DNA of 64,000 nucleotides from CAIRDP01 sp037138335 (lineage in GTDB: Bacteria; Bacteroidota; Bacteroidia; Bacteroidales; FEN-979): positions 7,398 through 71,397 of the forward strand of contig JBAXIO010000020.1 of the NCBI GenBank assembly GCA_037138335.1, in the 5' to 3' direction. Made by a program: the position numbers and the translations under genes. A model generated the notes under the pieces. That model did not search any database. It was not told the DNA's origin and saw only the letters and a list, made by a program, of their open reading frames with translations. Shown one piece after another: positions 7,763 through 16,138 of this stretch (position 1 is its first letter; each line of letters opens with the position of its first letter).

Positions 7763-10700
7763 TTATTTTTCGACCCTAACCCTTATCCCTTCGCTGTGAG
7801 CCGAAAACTCTGGTGCATACATGCACTGTATGGTCGTAATGCCGTTGGAATAATCTCCCGCAGCATTCACTACCAGGGGATATTCGAAAACATAAGTTCC
7901 CCTGGGGATGTAATCGAAGAAGAAATCAGTTGAAGCATCGGTTGTGCTCTGGTAATATCCAAGACCATCCTGGTAGCGGTATCCCGATAAAGTACTCCCG
8001 GTTTCCTGATCCCGGTTCCCTGATCCCGGTTCAAAGGCTGATGCCCTCTGGTCACGCATATGCACAAACTCCAGTTCCCGGTCTGTCGAAAGAACAATCC
8101 TCACCTTCAGCTTATCCCCGGTTTTAAGGCTGCACTGGTCCTTAAGCGCAACAAGGACCGGCCCCGACGGGGTGTTTTTTTCAAGGAAAAGTTTCTTCTC
8201 AAGTTTCAGGGATGTCGCAGCAACGGTGATTTTGTCCATATTCTCAAAATACTGCCAGTAAAGGGCCCCCCAGGCCAGTCCGTCGGTTGACTTACTTACC
8301 TTCACTTTTCCCATTTCGGGAATGATCTCCTCGCCACTCCAGCTCAGCTGGAAGTACCCTGTTCCGGCCTCCTGGCTGATATCGGGGAGCTTCGACGGAT
8401 CGATTTTAAGTTTTCCAAGCGAGATCTTTATTCCCGGGTCTGCCGACAGCAGGTCGCTTCCCCTGGCCAGCAAGGCGTAGCAAGCCTCAACTGTGGCCCT
8501 GGAACTTGTCCAGGAATGGGTTTGTTTCTGCTTCAGAAGCCAGATCTTCATTTCGTTGACACTGTTGTTATCTTTGCTCACTTCCGCATAGGCTTCGATA
8601 AGCAGGGCCTGGGTTTCAACAGGAGCCTGGTGCCAGTAATAGCCTCCTTCCCGGGCCCAGTACATTCCCATTTCGACTGAATGAAGAGCTCTTTCGGAAA
8701 GGGATTTCATAATGAGGGCCGAAACATCTTTCTTCCCGAAACGGTCCAGAGCTGTTGCAATCATAGCCTGGGACGAAAGATCTTCTTTGGTCCAGTATTG
8801 CGCGGCCTGGGAGAGGTAATAATTCAGGGCTTCCTGGAATTTTGGTGAAAGCGGCTGGCTTTTCAGGAAAGATGAACGAACATACAGGAACTGAATTTCC
8901 AGGGCCGAAATATTGTTGTCTTTCAAAGGGGAGGGGTTACGTCTTTTCAGCTCTTCATAACTTTTCCCGAATTCCTCATCAATGAAACGCAAGCCGTTGT
9001 TAATCATCTGTTTCATTTCCAGGTTGTTTCCTGAAAGGGATGCTCCAAGGTGGTCAAGGCGGGCCAGCCCCCCTATAATATCCTGGCTCATAAACCTGCT
9101 TTCGGGCATGCCTTCGAACCATGTCCAGCCTCCGCCGGGAGTCTGGAGTTTCTGCAGGCGCGTCAGGTTTTTCTCAAGGTTCATTTGAAGGTTGCCGGGA
9201 TCAAAATACATCCCGAGTCTCCGGCGGTTTTCAGTTTCAGTCTTTGCCTCCATAACCCAGGGAGTCTGCTGCAGCAGCAGGGACTTCAGCTGGGAATTCT
9301 TCTCAAGGCCGGAAAGCAGTGCATCCGGCGAAAGGTGTTTCCAGCTTTCAAACACAGCTTTGATCTTCGGGTCAGAGTTCATTATATGGGAGGCAATGCA
9401 GTTTGAGTAGAAAGCCCCGAATGTGGAATAAGCGTCTTCGAATTCTTTTTCATTAAGGGCGGGAAGGGCCTGAACGGCATACCAGGCAGGGTTTGAAGCA
9501 AATTCAAGGGTGAGGCGGTAATTTTTAAGTGTATTACCAGAGGATGAGGCTATGAGTTTGTCAAAGCTGAAATCAAATGCTCCTTTATCACGAACAGGCA
9601 AGGGCAGGGTCTCGGTAACCATCATCCGGTTCGGCAGTACCGGGATGATCTTTTCTTCGCCGTCGCTGAATGCCCCTGATTCGGCTATAATACGGTATTG
9701 CAGCAATGAAACCGAAGGGTTTTCGGGTATCAGGATATTCCAGAGAATACCTGTGCTTTCACCCTGCGGTATGGAGATTTCCTGTCGTGAGGGACCCGAA
9801 ATAAGGCTGTCGAGGGATTTCATTGTGATGCCGTCGAAAAGCTCAATGTGCACCGAAGCCTTCATATCCTGGGTGGAAAGATTCACAACTTTTGCACCGA
9901 AGACCAGGTTGTCGCCCTGCCTCACAAAACGCGGTGAATTCGGTATTACCATTAAATCTTTTCGGGTTACAAGTTCTTTCTCAACCATGCCGTAAAGCAG
10001 GCCTGAAGTATGTGCAAAACCCTGGAACTTCCATTGTGTAAGGGATTCGGGTGCAGTGAAGCTCAATGACAGCCCTCCGGCCGAATCGGTAACAAGATCA
10101 GGATAGAAGAAAGCAGTTTCACGAAAATCCTTCCTCAGCTGGAACCCCGATTTTTCTGCTGGTTGTTTTGGCCTCTCCCCGCCACCTGCATTGATCCCGG
10201 ATACATTAAGGTCTTCGGGAGGGGGGGGCGCTTCAGGATTCGCATTCATGGACATGGCCATCCCTGATTTTTCCTCCATGACCCCCTGGCGGTCGGTTCG
10301 CCCCGATTTGATCATCATGGGATAGGGCCTTGAGCCAAAATAATTTAACCCAAACCAGTTCAGTTCAGGATACTCATGTGTGGCGTAATTGCCCCTTGTT
10401 TTTGCTGAGGCAGCAGAACCACTGCGGATAAAATAACCGTTGCCTGTATTCCAGGGATTCGCTCCGTAAAATTTCCCTCCAAGATCAAATGACCAGGTAT
10501 TTGGTCTGAAAGCATCGAGGGAGGCATCATACATCGATGCCAGGAATTCGGCAGATACAGGCTTGTTTCCCGAATTGCTGATATGGATTTTCCATTGTTC
10601 CTTTTCGCCGGGGAGTATCTTGCTCCGAAACGACTCAAACGCAATATTAAGTTTATTGTCGGCATAGGGAACCGAAATCAGCTGGTAATTCTGGTAGATG

Positions 10701-13700
10701 CGGTTGAGTTTTGAAAACACGAAATTGACCGAAAAATTTCCCCGGTAACTCTCCAAAACAGGTACATCGATCTGCACCTGGGAGTTTGAAACAGTAACCC
10801 ATTTCCTCGACACAAGGCTATCGCCGATACAGGTCTCAACCATCACTTTAACATCTTTTTCCTTTGAACCGATAAGAAAACCTGCATTTTCGCCTGGCTT
10901 TGCTTTTGTTTTAAGGGGTACGAACCAGTTAACGGGGCTGCCGGGGAGTGCTGTTGACCCGGGGTCATACACAGTAAAATAGCGCTTCACGCTTACTTTT
11001 TCTCCGAAAGGGTCATCCGCAGACAATAAAATTTGATAAAGACCAGATTTGACGGCTTGTGAGGTCCCTGAATTATCAGTATATGATTTAATATTGATGA
11101 CTGAATCTGCAGCCAGGTCGATAATCTTATCCACAATGGTTTCCATTGGTTTCCAGGAAGAAGTGTCATTTTCGTTTCCGTAACTGAAAGAGGGAAAAGA
11201 TTCATGGAAGGCTTTTTCGGTTAGCAGGGAAGTATCGGGTTTATCCCAGCCTCTTTTAAGGAAAACCCTGTCGGGAACACCCAGCCTGGAAACATTCACT
11301 GCCAGCTTTACCGGGGTGGGCCTCCCGTTCAGGTTAGTTGCACTAAATTTTAAGAGGCTGTCGGCAGAGGGATTTATTTTTTCGGGGGCATTCACCGATA
11401 ACAACAAGGACCGGTATCCTGCTTGTACCGATTGCTGTGAGGATTGCGTTTCACCATTGATATCTGTGACGTCAGCTGTAATATTGAAATCAAAAACAGG
11501 GTTATTTGACCTGGCAACGGAGAAATCGGGCACCGCGGTAAATGAAATCCTGAATGAGCCGTCGGGGGCTGTTTTCAATATACCATTTGCGATTTCGGTT
11601 TCGGCGGATGAGGGGAAGGGCATAAACCATCTTTCCCACCATGGAAAGCGCACATTCCTGACCACCCTGTAAGAAATATTTGCCTGGCCGATGGCATTTC
11701 CCGTGTAGGCTTTGGTATTTCCTTTAACGGTAATGGTTTCGTTCAGCTTATAATTGCCTTCCAGGGGGGAGAAACTCACTTCAAATGTAGGGCGTTTGTA
11801 TTCTTCAACTGAGATTGCAATATTTCCCGATTCGTTGGAAATATACATCTGGCCCGGCATAACATCAACAGGAGCAATGAAGGAACCGTTAAAGGACCCG
11901 AAATCATTGGTCGTGAAATTCTGTTCCGAGATTTTACGGCCGTTGACATCTGTAAAATTGACCCTGGTTGATTCGCGGGTGAGAAGCTTCACATGCTCCC
12001 CTTTTTTCTCCAATACTATTCCCTTAAAATAAATCGTCTGGCCTGGTCTGTAAATAGCCCTGTCGGTAAAAAATGTCGTTTGCTTTACAGATTTTTCAGG
12101 CAACTGAGAAACCGGATACTGGTAAAAGCTTGTTGTCAACAGAACATCATCGCCTTTGGTCAGCCTACAATACAGGTTATTGTTTCTCGCCCCTGCTTCT
12201 ACAGCGGGAATTATAACGAAACCATCGTTGTCGCTAATTAAGTCATTAATTTTACTTGTTTCCCAATGCCTGTTCGCGTAGTTGTAATTCCTCACCCAGG
12301 TTTCTGCTTTTATCCCAGCCGCCGGCAAACCGTTTTCGCGGTTGAAAATGTTCAGGCTGATACTTCCGTTCTTATTTTGCCTGCTGATGTAATTAAGAGC
12401 AGAAACCACATAGTCGGAATAAGTGATCAGTTTTGAAGACTTCGAAAACGAAGAATCCGGGCAAACAAGGATAACATAGAAGCCCGGGCCTGCAGGGGGG
12501 AGAAGTGTTTCAATGCTGTGGTTCCTGTAATCACCAAAATCGGGAAGAAGCTGATCCCAGCTTGCTATAATTGGCTGTTTTTCGATGAATTCAATTATTT
12601 CTTCTTTTTTAACTTTTTCCTTTACCGACTCCCAATCTTCCCTTCCGGTTTTATACAGTCTCAGGAACAGTTTATTAATATTTTTATAGGTGATCAGCGA
12701 AAGGGAAAGTTTATCCGGGCAAACGACAGCTTCATTTTTAATTCCTGTTTCCTTGCCAAGGATATTGTCGGCCAGGATGCGGCAGTTTTTCGCACCTTCC
12801 GAGGCGGGGAAACGTTTAATTGCGGCTTCACAGATTTCAAGGGCTTTTTTGATGTCGTACCTATGCAGGGCATCGGTTGCTTTGCCTCCTCCCTGCTCAC
12901 TGTAAAATCCTGCAATCACAAAGGAAATACCAGCCGAAACGGGAGACTCACTAAACCTGTTTTCAAACTTTTTCAAGGCATCCAGGTACAGGCTGTCGGC
13001 ATTGCACTCACAGGCCTTGTCTTTAACAAACTTCAGGCGTGCAAGTTCGGCCTCAATCAGAGCCGTTGGATTTTTATCATTCTGGTGAAACAAAGCAAGA
13101 TCCTGGTATATTTTAATGGCCTGCAGTACCTGCGACATAGTATCGCTGGCAGGGAAGGAGAGTTTGATGAATTCATCAGTGGGGGAAAAATATAAAGCAT
13201 TATTCATTTTGAACCCGGGGGCCGGTTTAATCACGGGCCCATCGGTAGAGATAAAAAAATCAAGCGCCCTGTTGGCCAGGAAATCATAGAGGGTGGGGCG
13301 GAAGATGACTGCCTTTTCAAGATCTTTTCCAGGGGATGTTTGACCGGTAAACCCGGATCCGGGAATTTCGATAATTGCCTTGAAATCAGTGATTGGTATT
13401 GATTTCAGCAGCTTGTCGTCCTGAAGCGAAGCCAGGTAGTTATTGTAAATTACTTTCATCAGGGTATTCTGGTCCCAGGTTGCCAGGCTGTCGGGCTTCA
13501 CATCGGCGAGCCGGGTCCTGTCGCTGAAGCGATACCGGTTGTTTTCGTAGTACTTTGAATACACTTCAGCCGAAATCGACTGCAGGATTTGTTTAGAGGG
13601 TCCTGCGGCTGTTTTAACTTCATCATCAAGGTCGCGTATGGTCCCGACGAGGAAATCTTCACGGAAGAAGCTGTTCAGCCTGATTTTATAAATGACTGCT

Positions 13701-13930
13701 TTAATAAACTGGGGGATGTCTTTTCCCGATTTTGAAGACCTGTATATCTTCTCAACAATTTCCATTGCCGATTTCGGCAGGCCTTGGTCTGCAAGGGAGT
13801 CAACCTGTTTCCATTCTTTTTGCCAGGAAGGGGAGGGTGTTCCCTTATTTATGGATTTCTGTGCAAAAGTTACCGGGGACAATAGTATAAAACACAATGC
13901 CGTCCCGAAAAAAAATGAGCGGGTATTCAT
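7763..13930 (-). CDS. Large alpha-2-macroglobulin family protein lacking the thioester
   Basis: A secreted or periplasmic protein of about 2055 residues. It starts with a signal peptide (MNTRSFFFGTALCFILLSPVTFAQ); the frame is open to 13975, but the ATG at 13930 directly precedes the signal. The first 450 residues are helical; an MG2-type domain (FFTDRAIYRPGQTIYFKG) follows near residue 620 and an A2M domain (FYPDLVTDSAGGLSLSFTAPE, QWKFQGFAHT) near 1270. Where thioester relatives have a CxEQ motif in an ECxEQxFxxYYAN context, this protein reads NEKEFEDAYSTFGAFYSN, so both Cys and Gln are gone. Protease trapping by covalent capture is therefore unlikely. A 35-nt heptamer array is built into the coding sequence close to the C-terminus (7996-8030). 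Confidence 0.9.
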   Translation of the reverse strand: MNTRSFFFGTALCFILLSPVTFAQKSINKGTPSPSWQKEWKQVDSLADQGLPKSAMEIVEKIYRSSKSGKDIPQFIKAVIYKIRLNSFFREDFLVGTIRDLDDEVKTAAGPSKQILQSISAEVYSKYYENNRYRFSDRTRLADVKPDSLATWDQNTLMKVIYNNYLASLQDDKLLKSIPITDFKAIIEIPGSGFTGQTSPGKDLEKAVIFRPTLYDFLANRALDFFISTDGPVIKPAPGFKMNNALYFSPTDEFIKLSFPASDTMSQVLQAIKIYQDLALFHQNDKNPTALIEAELARLKFVKDKACECNADSLYLDALKKFENRFSESPVSAGISFVIAGFYSEQGGGKATDALHRYDIKKALEICEAAIKRFPASEGAKNCRILADNILGKETGIKNEAVVCPDKLSLSLITYKNINKLFLRLYKTGREDWESVKEKVKKEEIIEFIEKQPIIASWDQLLPDFGDYRNHSIETLLPPAGPGFYVILVCPDSSFSKSSKLITYSDYVVSALNYISRQNKNGSISLNIFNRENGLPAAGIKAETWVRNYNYANRHWETSKINDLISDNDGFVIIPAVEAGARNNNLYCRLTKGDDVLLTTSFYQYPVSQLPEKSVKQTTFFTDRAIYRPGQTIYFKGIVLEKKGEHVKLLTRESTRVNFTDVNGRKISEQNFTTNDFGSFNGSFIAPVDVMPGQMYISNESGNIAISVEEYKRPTFEVSFSPLEGNYKLNETITVKGNTKAYTGNAIGQANISYRVVRNVRFPWWERWFMPFPSSAETEIANGILKTAPDGSFRISFTAVPDFSVARSNNPVFDFNITADVTDINGETQSSQQSVQAGYRSLLLSVNAPEKINPSADSLLKFSATNLNGRPTPVKLAVNVSRLGVPDRVFLKRGWDKPDTSLLTEKAFHESFPSFSYGNENDTSSWKPMETIVDKIIDLAADSVINIKSYTDNSGTSQAVKSGLYQILLSADDPFGEKVSVKRYFTVYDPGSTALPGSPVNWFVPLKTKAKPGENAGFLIGSKEKDVKVMVETCIGDSLVSRKWVTVSNSQVQIDVPVLESYRGNFSVNFVFSKLNRIYQNYQLISVPYADNKLNIAFESFRSKILPGEKEQWKIHISNSGNKPVSAEFLASMYDASLDAFRPNTWSFDLGGKFYGANPWNTGNGYFIRSGSAASAKTRGNYATHEYPELNWFGLNYFGSRPYPMMIKSGRTDRQGVMEEKSGMAMSMNANPEAPPPPEDLNVSGINAGGGERPKQPAEKSGFQLRKDFRETAFFYPDLVTDSAGGLSLSFTAPESLTQWKFQGFAHTSGLLYGMVEKELVTRKDLMVIPNSPRFVRQGDNLVFGAKVVNLSTQDMKASVHIELFDGITMKSLDSLISGPSRQEISIPQGESTGILWNILIPENPSVSLLQYRIIAESGAFSDGEEKIIPVLPNRMMVTETLPLPVRDKGAFDFSFDKLIASSSGNTLKNYRLTLEFASNPAWYAVQALPALNEKEFEDAYSTFGAFYSNCIASHIMNSDPKIKAVFESWKHLSPDALLSGLEKNSQLKSLLLQQTPWVMEAKTETENRRRLGMYFDPGNLQMNLEKNLTRLQKLQTPGGGWTWFEGMPESRFMSQDIIGGLARLDHLGASLSGNNLEMKQMINNGLRFIDEEFGKSYEELKRRNPSPLKDNNISALEIQFLYVRSSFLKSQPLSPKFQEALNYYLSQAAQYWTKEDLSSQAMIATALDRFGKKDVSALIMKSLSERALHSVEMGMYWAREGGYYWHQAPVETQALLIEAYAEVSKDNNSVNEMKIWLLKQKQTHSWTSSRATVEACYALLARGSDLLSADPGIKISLGKLKIDPSKLPDISQEAGTGYFQLSWSGEEIIPEMGKVKVSKSTDGLAWGALYWQYFENMDKITVAATSLKLEKKLFLEKNTPSGPVLVALKDQCSLKTGDKLKVRIVLSTDRELEFVHMRDQRASAFEPGSGNRDQETGSTLSGYRYQDGLGYYQSTTDASTDFFFDYIPRGTYVFEYPLVVNAAGDYSNGITTIQCMYAPEFSAHSEGIRVRVEK
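7996..8030. repeat. In-frame heptamer array inside the alpha-2-macroglobulin gene
   Basis: Five exact-phase heptamers alternate TCCCGGT, TTCCTGA, TCCCGGT, TCCCTGA, TCCCGGT on the plus strand. In the protein they encode the hydrophilic stretch EPGSGNRDQETGS, about 70 residues before the C-terminus. The unit (A/T)CCGGGA seen on the minus strand is close to the GGGAACC units at 54807 and 60467. Confidence 0.85.
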
Positions 13931-13995
13931 AATCCGAATTTTAGTCAATAATACAAAAACGAAAAGAAGAAACAAAGAGTATGCCGGAAATGGTG

Positions 13996-15276
13996 CTAAT
14001 TTACCAGCAGTTTCCCGGTGATTTCGCGACCTTCATTATCCACATTGATAATATATATTCCCGGCCTGAGGTTGATATCTATGGCAGCTTTGTTATGATC
14101 TTTCAGGGTAAGTTGTTTCATCAGCAGTCCATTATCTCCGAAGATCCTGAGTTCGGAAGAACCGGTTAATCCGTTTAAATCAACATTAAGCAGTCCGCCG
14201 AAACAGGGATTGGGATAAATGAAAATTCCCGGTTTACTATCCTGGTTGTTAATGCCAGTGAGGTGAACCAGGAACGCATAAAGCGCAGCGGTTGGTTTTT
14301 TGTCGGATCCCCAGCAACTCAGCTGGTACCCGCTCCATGATTTTTCGCCTTCTGGCTCCCAGTATATGACCCCAAGTCCTTTGTCATTGGGAACAGTTTT
14401 GACTTTGTTCAGGACAGCTACCAGCATATCATAGGTATTCTGCACCTTCGTAAAATCCCCGCCGACCTCAACCACCATCACTTCTTTGCCGTACCTGCCT
14501 GCCATATCGTTGAGGTTGCCGCCAAGTTCGTCTATGGTTTCGGTATAATCGGTCCCAAGCCAGTAGGGGTAGTAGGATGCGCCAATGATATCATACCTCA
14601 CTGCATACGTTTTGGCATTATCGAAGAAAGTCCTGAACCTTGGGTTATTATTGCCCTGGTCGAGATGGACGATAACTTTAATTGTATTGTCGACGGCCTT
14701 TACAGCATCATATCCCTTATTCAGGAGCAGGGCAAGCTGGGGCCAGTTCGAAGTGCTCCCGTCGGGCCAGAGCATGCCTCCCGGTATCTCATTCCCTATC
14801 TGGGCCCAATCGGGTTTTACTCCGAGGGATTTCAATGTATCAAGGACCCCGTATGTATGATTATAAACATCGTCAAGCAGCTGGCTGAACGTATGGCCCG
14901 ACCAGGCTGCAGGCTTGGTTTGTTTGCCTGGATCGGCCCAGGAGTCACTATAGTGAAAATCAATCATGATCCTCATTCCCATATTCTTTGCCCGAATAGC
15001 CATCACGGCAACTTCCTTCTTGCTGCAGTGCCCGTTTACTTTATCCGTTGATGGATCCACCCAGACCCTGAGCCGGACTGTATTGATCCCATGGTCTTTC
15101 AATATCTGCAGGCATTCTTTTTGGGTGCCCGTGCTGTCGTAGAAGGTATAACCGGTAGCTTCCATCTGCTGCAGCCATCCGATATCCGAACCTTTTACGA
15201 ATTGCGCATCCACTTCATCCGCAGTCAATAATAAGATAAGGCAGAACACTGCTGTAATTGCTGCCGGGTTTCTCAT
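13996..15276 (-). CDS. GH53 endo-beta-1,4-galactanase with T9SS sorting domain
   Basis: GH53 enzymes cut beta-1,4-galactan chains of type I arabinogalactan (pectin side chains). The 426-residue protein has a signal peptide ending near VDAQ, then a TIM-barrel of the GH53 type: KGSDIGWLQQMEATGYTF, RLRVWVDPS, IDFHYSDSWADPGKQTKP, and WAQIGNEIPGGMLWP with the expected acid/base Glu. The likely nucleophile Glu is in VMVVEVGGDF. The last 80 residues (IYPNPCFGGLLNVDL to GKLLVN) form a type A T9SS sorting domain, so the enzyme should be exported and surface-attached or released. No SusC/SusD pair or other galactan gene is next to it in this window. Confidence 0.9.
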   Translation of the reverse strand: MRNPAAITAVFCLILLLTADEVDAQFVKGSDIGWLQQMEATGYTFYDSTGTQKECLQILKDHGINTVRLRVWVDPSTDKVNGHCSKKEVAVMAIRAKNMGMRIMIDFHYSDSWADPGKQTKPAAWSGHTFSQLLDDVYNHTYGVLDTLKSLGVKPDWAQIGNEIPGGMLWPDGSTSNWPQLALLLNKGYDAVKAVDNTIKVIVHLDQGNNNPRFRTFFDNAKTYAVRYDIIGASYYPYWLGTDYTETIDELGGNLNDMAGRYGKEVMVVEVGGDFTKVQNTYDMLVAVLNKVKTVPNDKGLGVIYWEPEGEKSWSGYQLSCWGSDKKPTAALYAFLVHLTGINNQDSKPGIFIYPNPCFGGLLNVDLNGLTGSSELRIFGDNGLLMKQLTLKDHNKAAIDINLRPGIYIINVDNEGREITGKLLVN

Positions 15277-15304
15277 AATTTCTATGGTTTATACATCATT
15301 CAGC

Positions 15305-15332
15305 GTTCACCAGTCACCATTCACTAGTCATG
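15305..15332. repeat. TCAC heptamer array over the stop codon of the DUF3108 gene
   Basis: Four in-phase heptamers on the plus strand: GTTCACC, AGTCACC, ATTCACT, AGTCATG. The TAG stop of the minus-strand gene (plus 15324-15326) falls inside the array and the last codons (NHD) are part of it. The units are nearly the same as those at 4157-4190. Confidence 0.8.
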
Positions 15333-16124
15333 ATTCTTCAACCCCTTGTATTTTACCAGTTCCATTTTCACAGAACCTACGATCACAGCCGATTTGGCGA
15401 GGACAGGAATATGGTTGTTATCATCGCTGATCCAAAGGTCCATGGGATAGGGCTGACTGAAAACAGTGCCGGTGACGACCATGGGCTTAAAGTGAAGGCA
15501 GTGGAAAGTCCCGAGTTCGGTTGTAACAACTTCCCTGTCGATAAATTTGATCACCGAAAGATAGAGAGAGTCGTCAAGAATGAAATTGATCGGATAGATA
15601 TCACCAGGTTTCAGGGCTGAAAAATCGAAATTTCTCGCATGGAAATAGGCCGAAATAATATCGTGTGTGCCCACGGGCATTTTCTTGTTTGCCCTGGTGC
15701 TTGAATACGATCCCGTCAGCTGGTTGAACTTCACCTCGTCCTTATAGTTGTAGCCCCCTTCACGGGTATCCCTTTTGAACTTCCAGGGTACAAGATATTC
15801 TTCGTCAACCCAGCTTTCGAAACGGTCGTTGACTTTGAAAAACAGGTTAAAGGCACCTTTTGATTTTCCTTCCCCGACAATATGGTAGGTTTTCCTTCCC
15901 GAAACATCCACCGCCTCGCTGCTGATTTCAAGGCTGCCCATACCTGCGGTTACCTTTCCGGTAATATAGGAATCGTAATAAACTGTAAATGTCAGTTTTT
16001 CCCCGTAAGTAAACGATTTGTTAATTACCAGCTTCAGATCCTGTGCAAACAGGTGAACACTGAATAGCGAACAGTTGAACGTGACTGCGAAGAGAAAAAA
16101 TAAGCGAAGCAAAGTTCGGGCCAT
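15324..16124 (-). CDS. DUF3108 domain-containing secreted protein
   Basis: A 266-residue protein with an N-terminal signal peptide (MARTLLRLFFLFAVTFNC onward, cleavage after LFAQ). The mature part matches DUF3108: GEKLTFTVYYDSYITGKVTAGMG, YHIVGEGKSKGAFNLFFKVNDRFESWVDEE, and LGTFHCLHFKPMV, a lipocalin-like beta-rich fold found in Bacteroidota and Proteobacteria envelopes. Function is unknown. It lies between leuS and the GH53 gene on the same strand. The C-terminus and stop are made of the heptamer array at 15305-15332. Confidence 0.85.
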   Translation of the reverse strand: MARTLLRLFFLFAVTFNCSLFSVHLFAQDLKLVINKSFTYGEKLTFTVYYDSYITGKVTAGMGSLEISSEAVDVSGRKTYHIVGEGKSKGAFNLFFKVNDRFESWVDEEYLVPWKFKRDTREGGYNYKDEVKFNQLTGSYSSTRANKKMPVGTHDIISAYFHARNFDFSALKPGDIYPINFILDDSLYLSVIKFIDREVVTTELGTFHCLHFKPMVVTGTVFSQPYPMDLWISDDNNHIPVLAKSAVIVGSVKMELVKYKGLKNHD

Positions 16125-16138
16125 GGAGGCTTTATATA

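Noticed and set aside
12518..13195. A 225-codon plus-strand frame inside the alpha-2-macroglobulin gene
   Set aside because: Antisense shadow rich in Phe and Ile with no family similarity.
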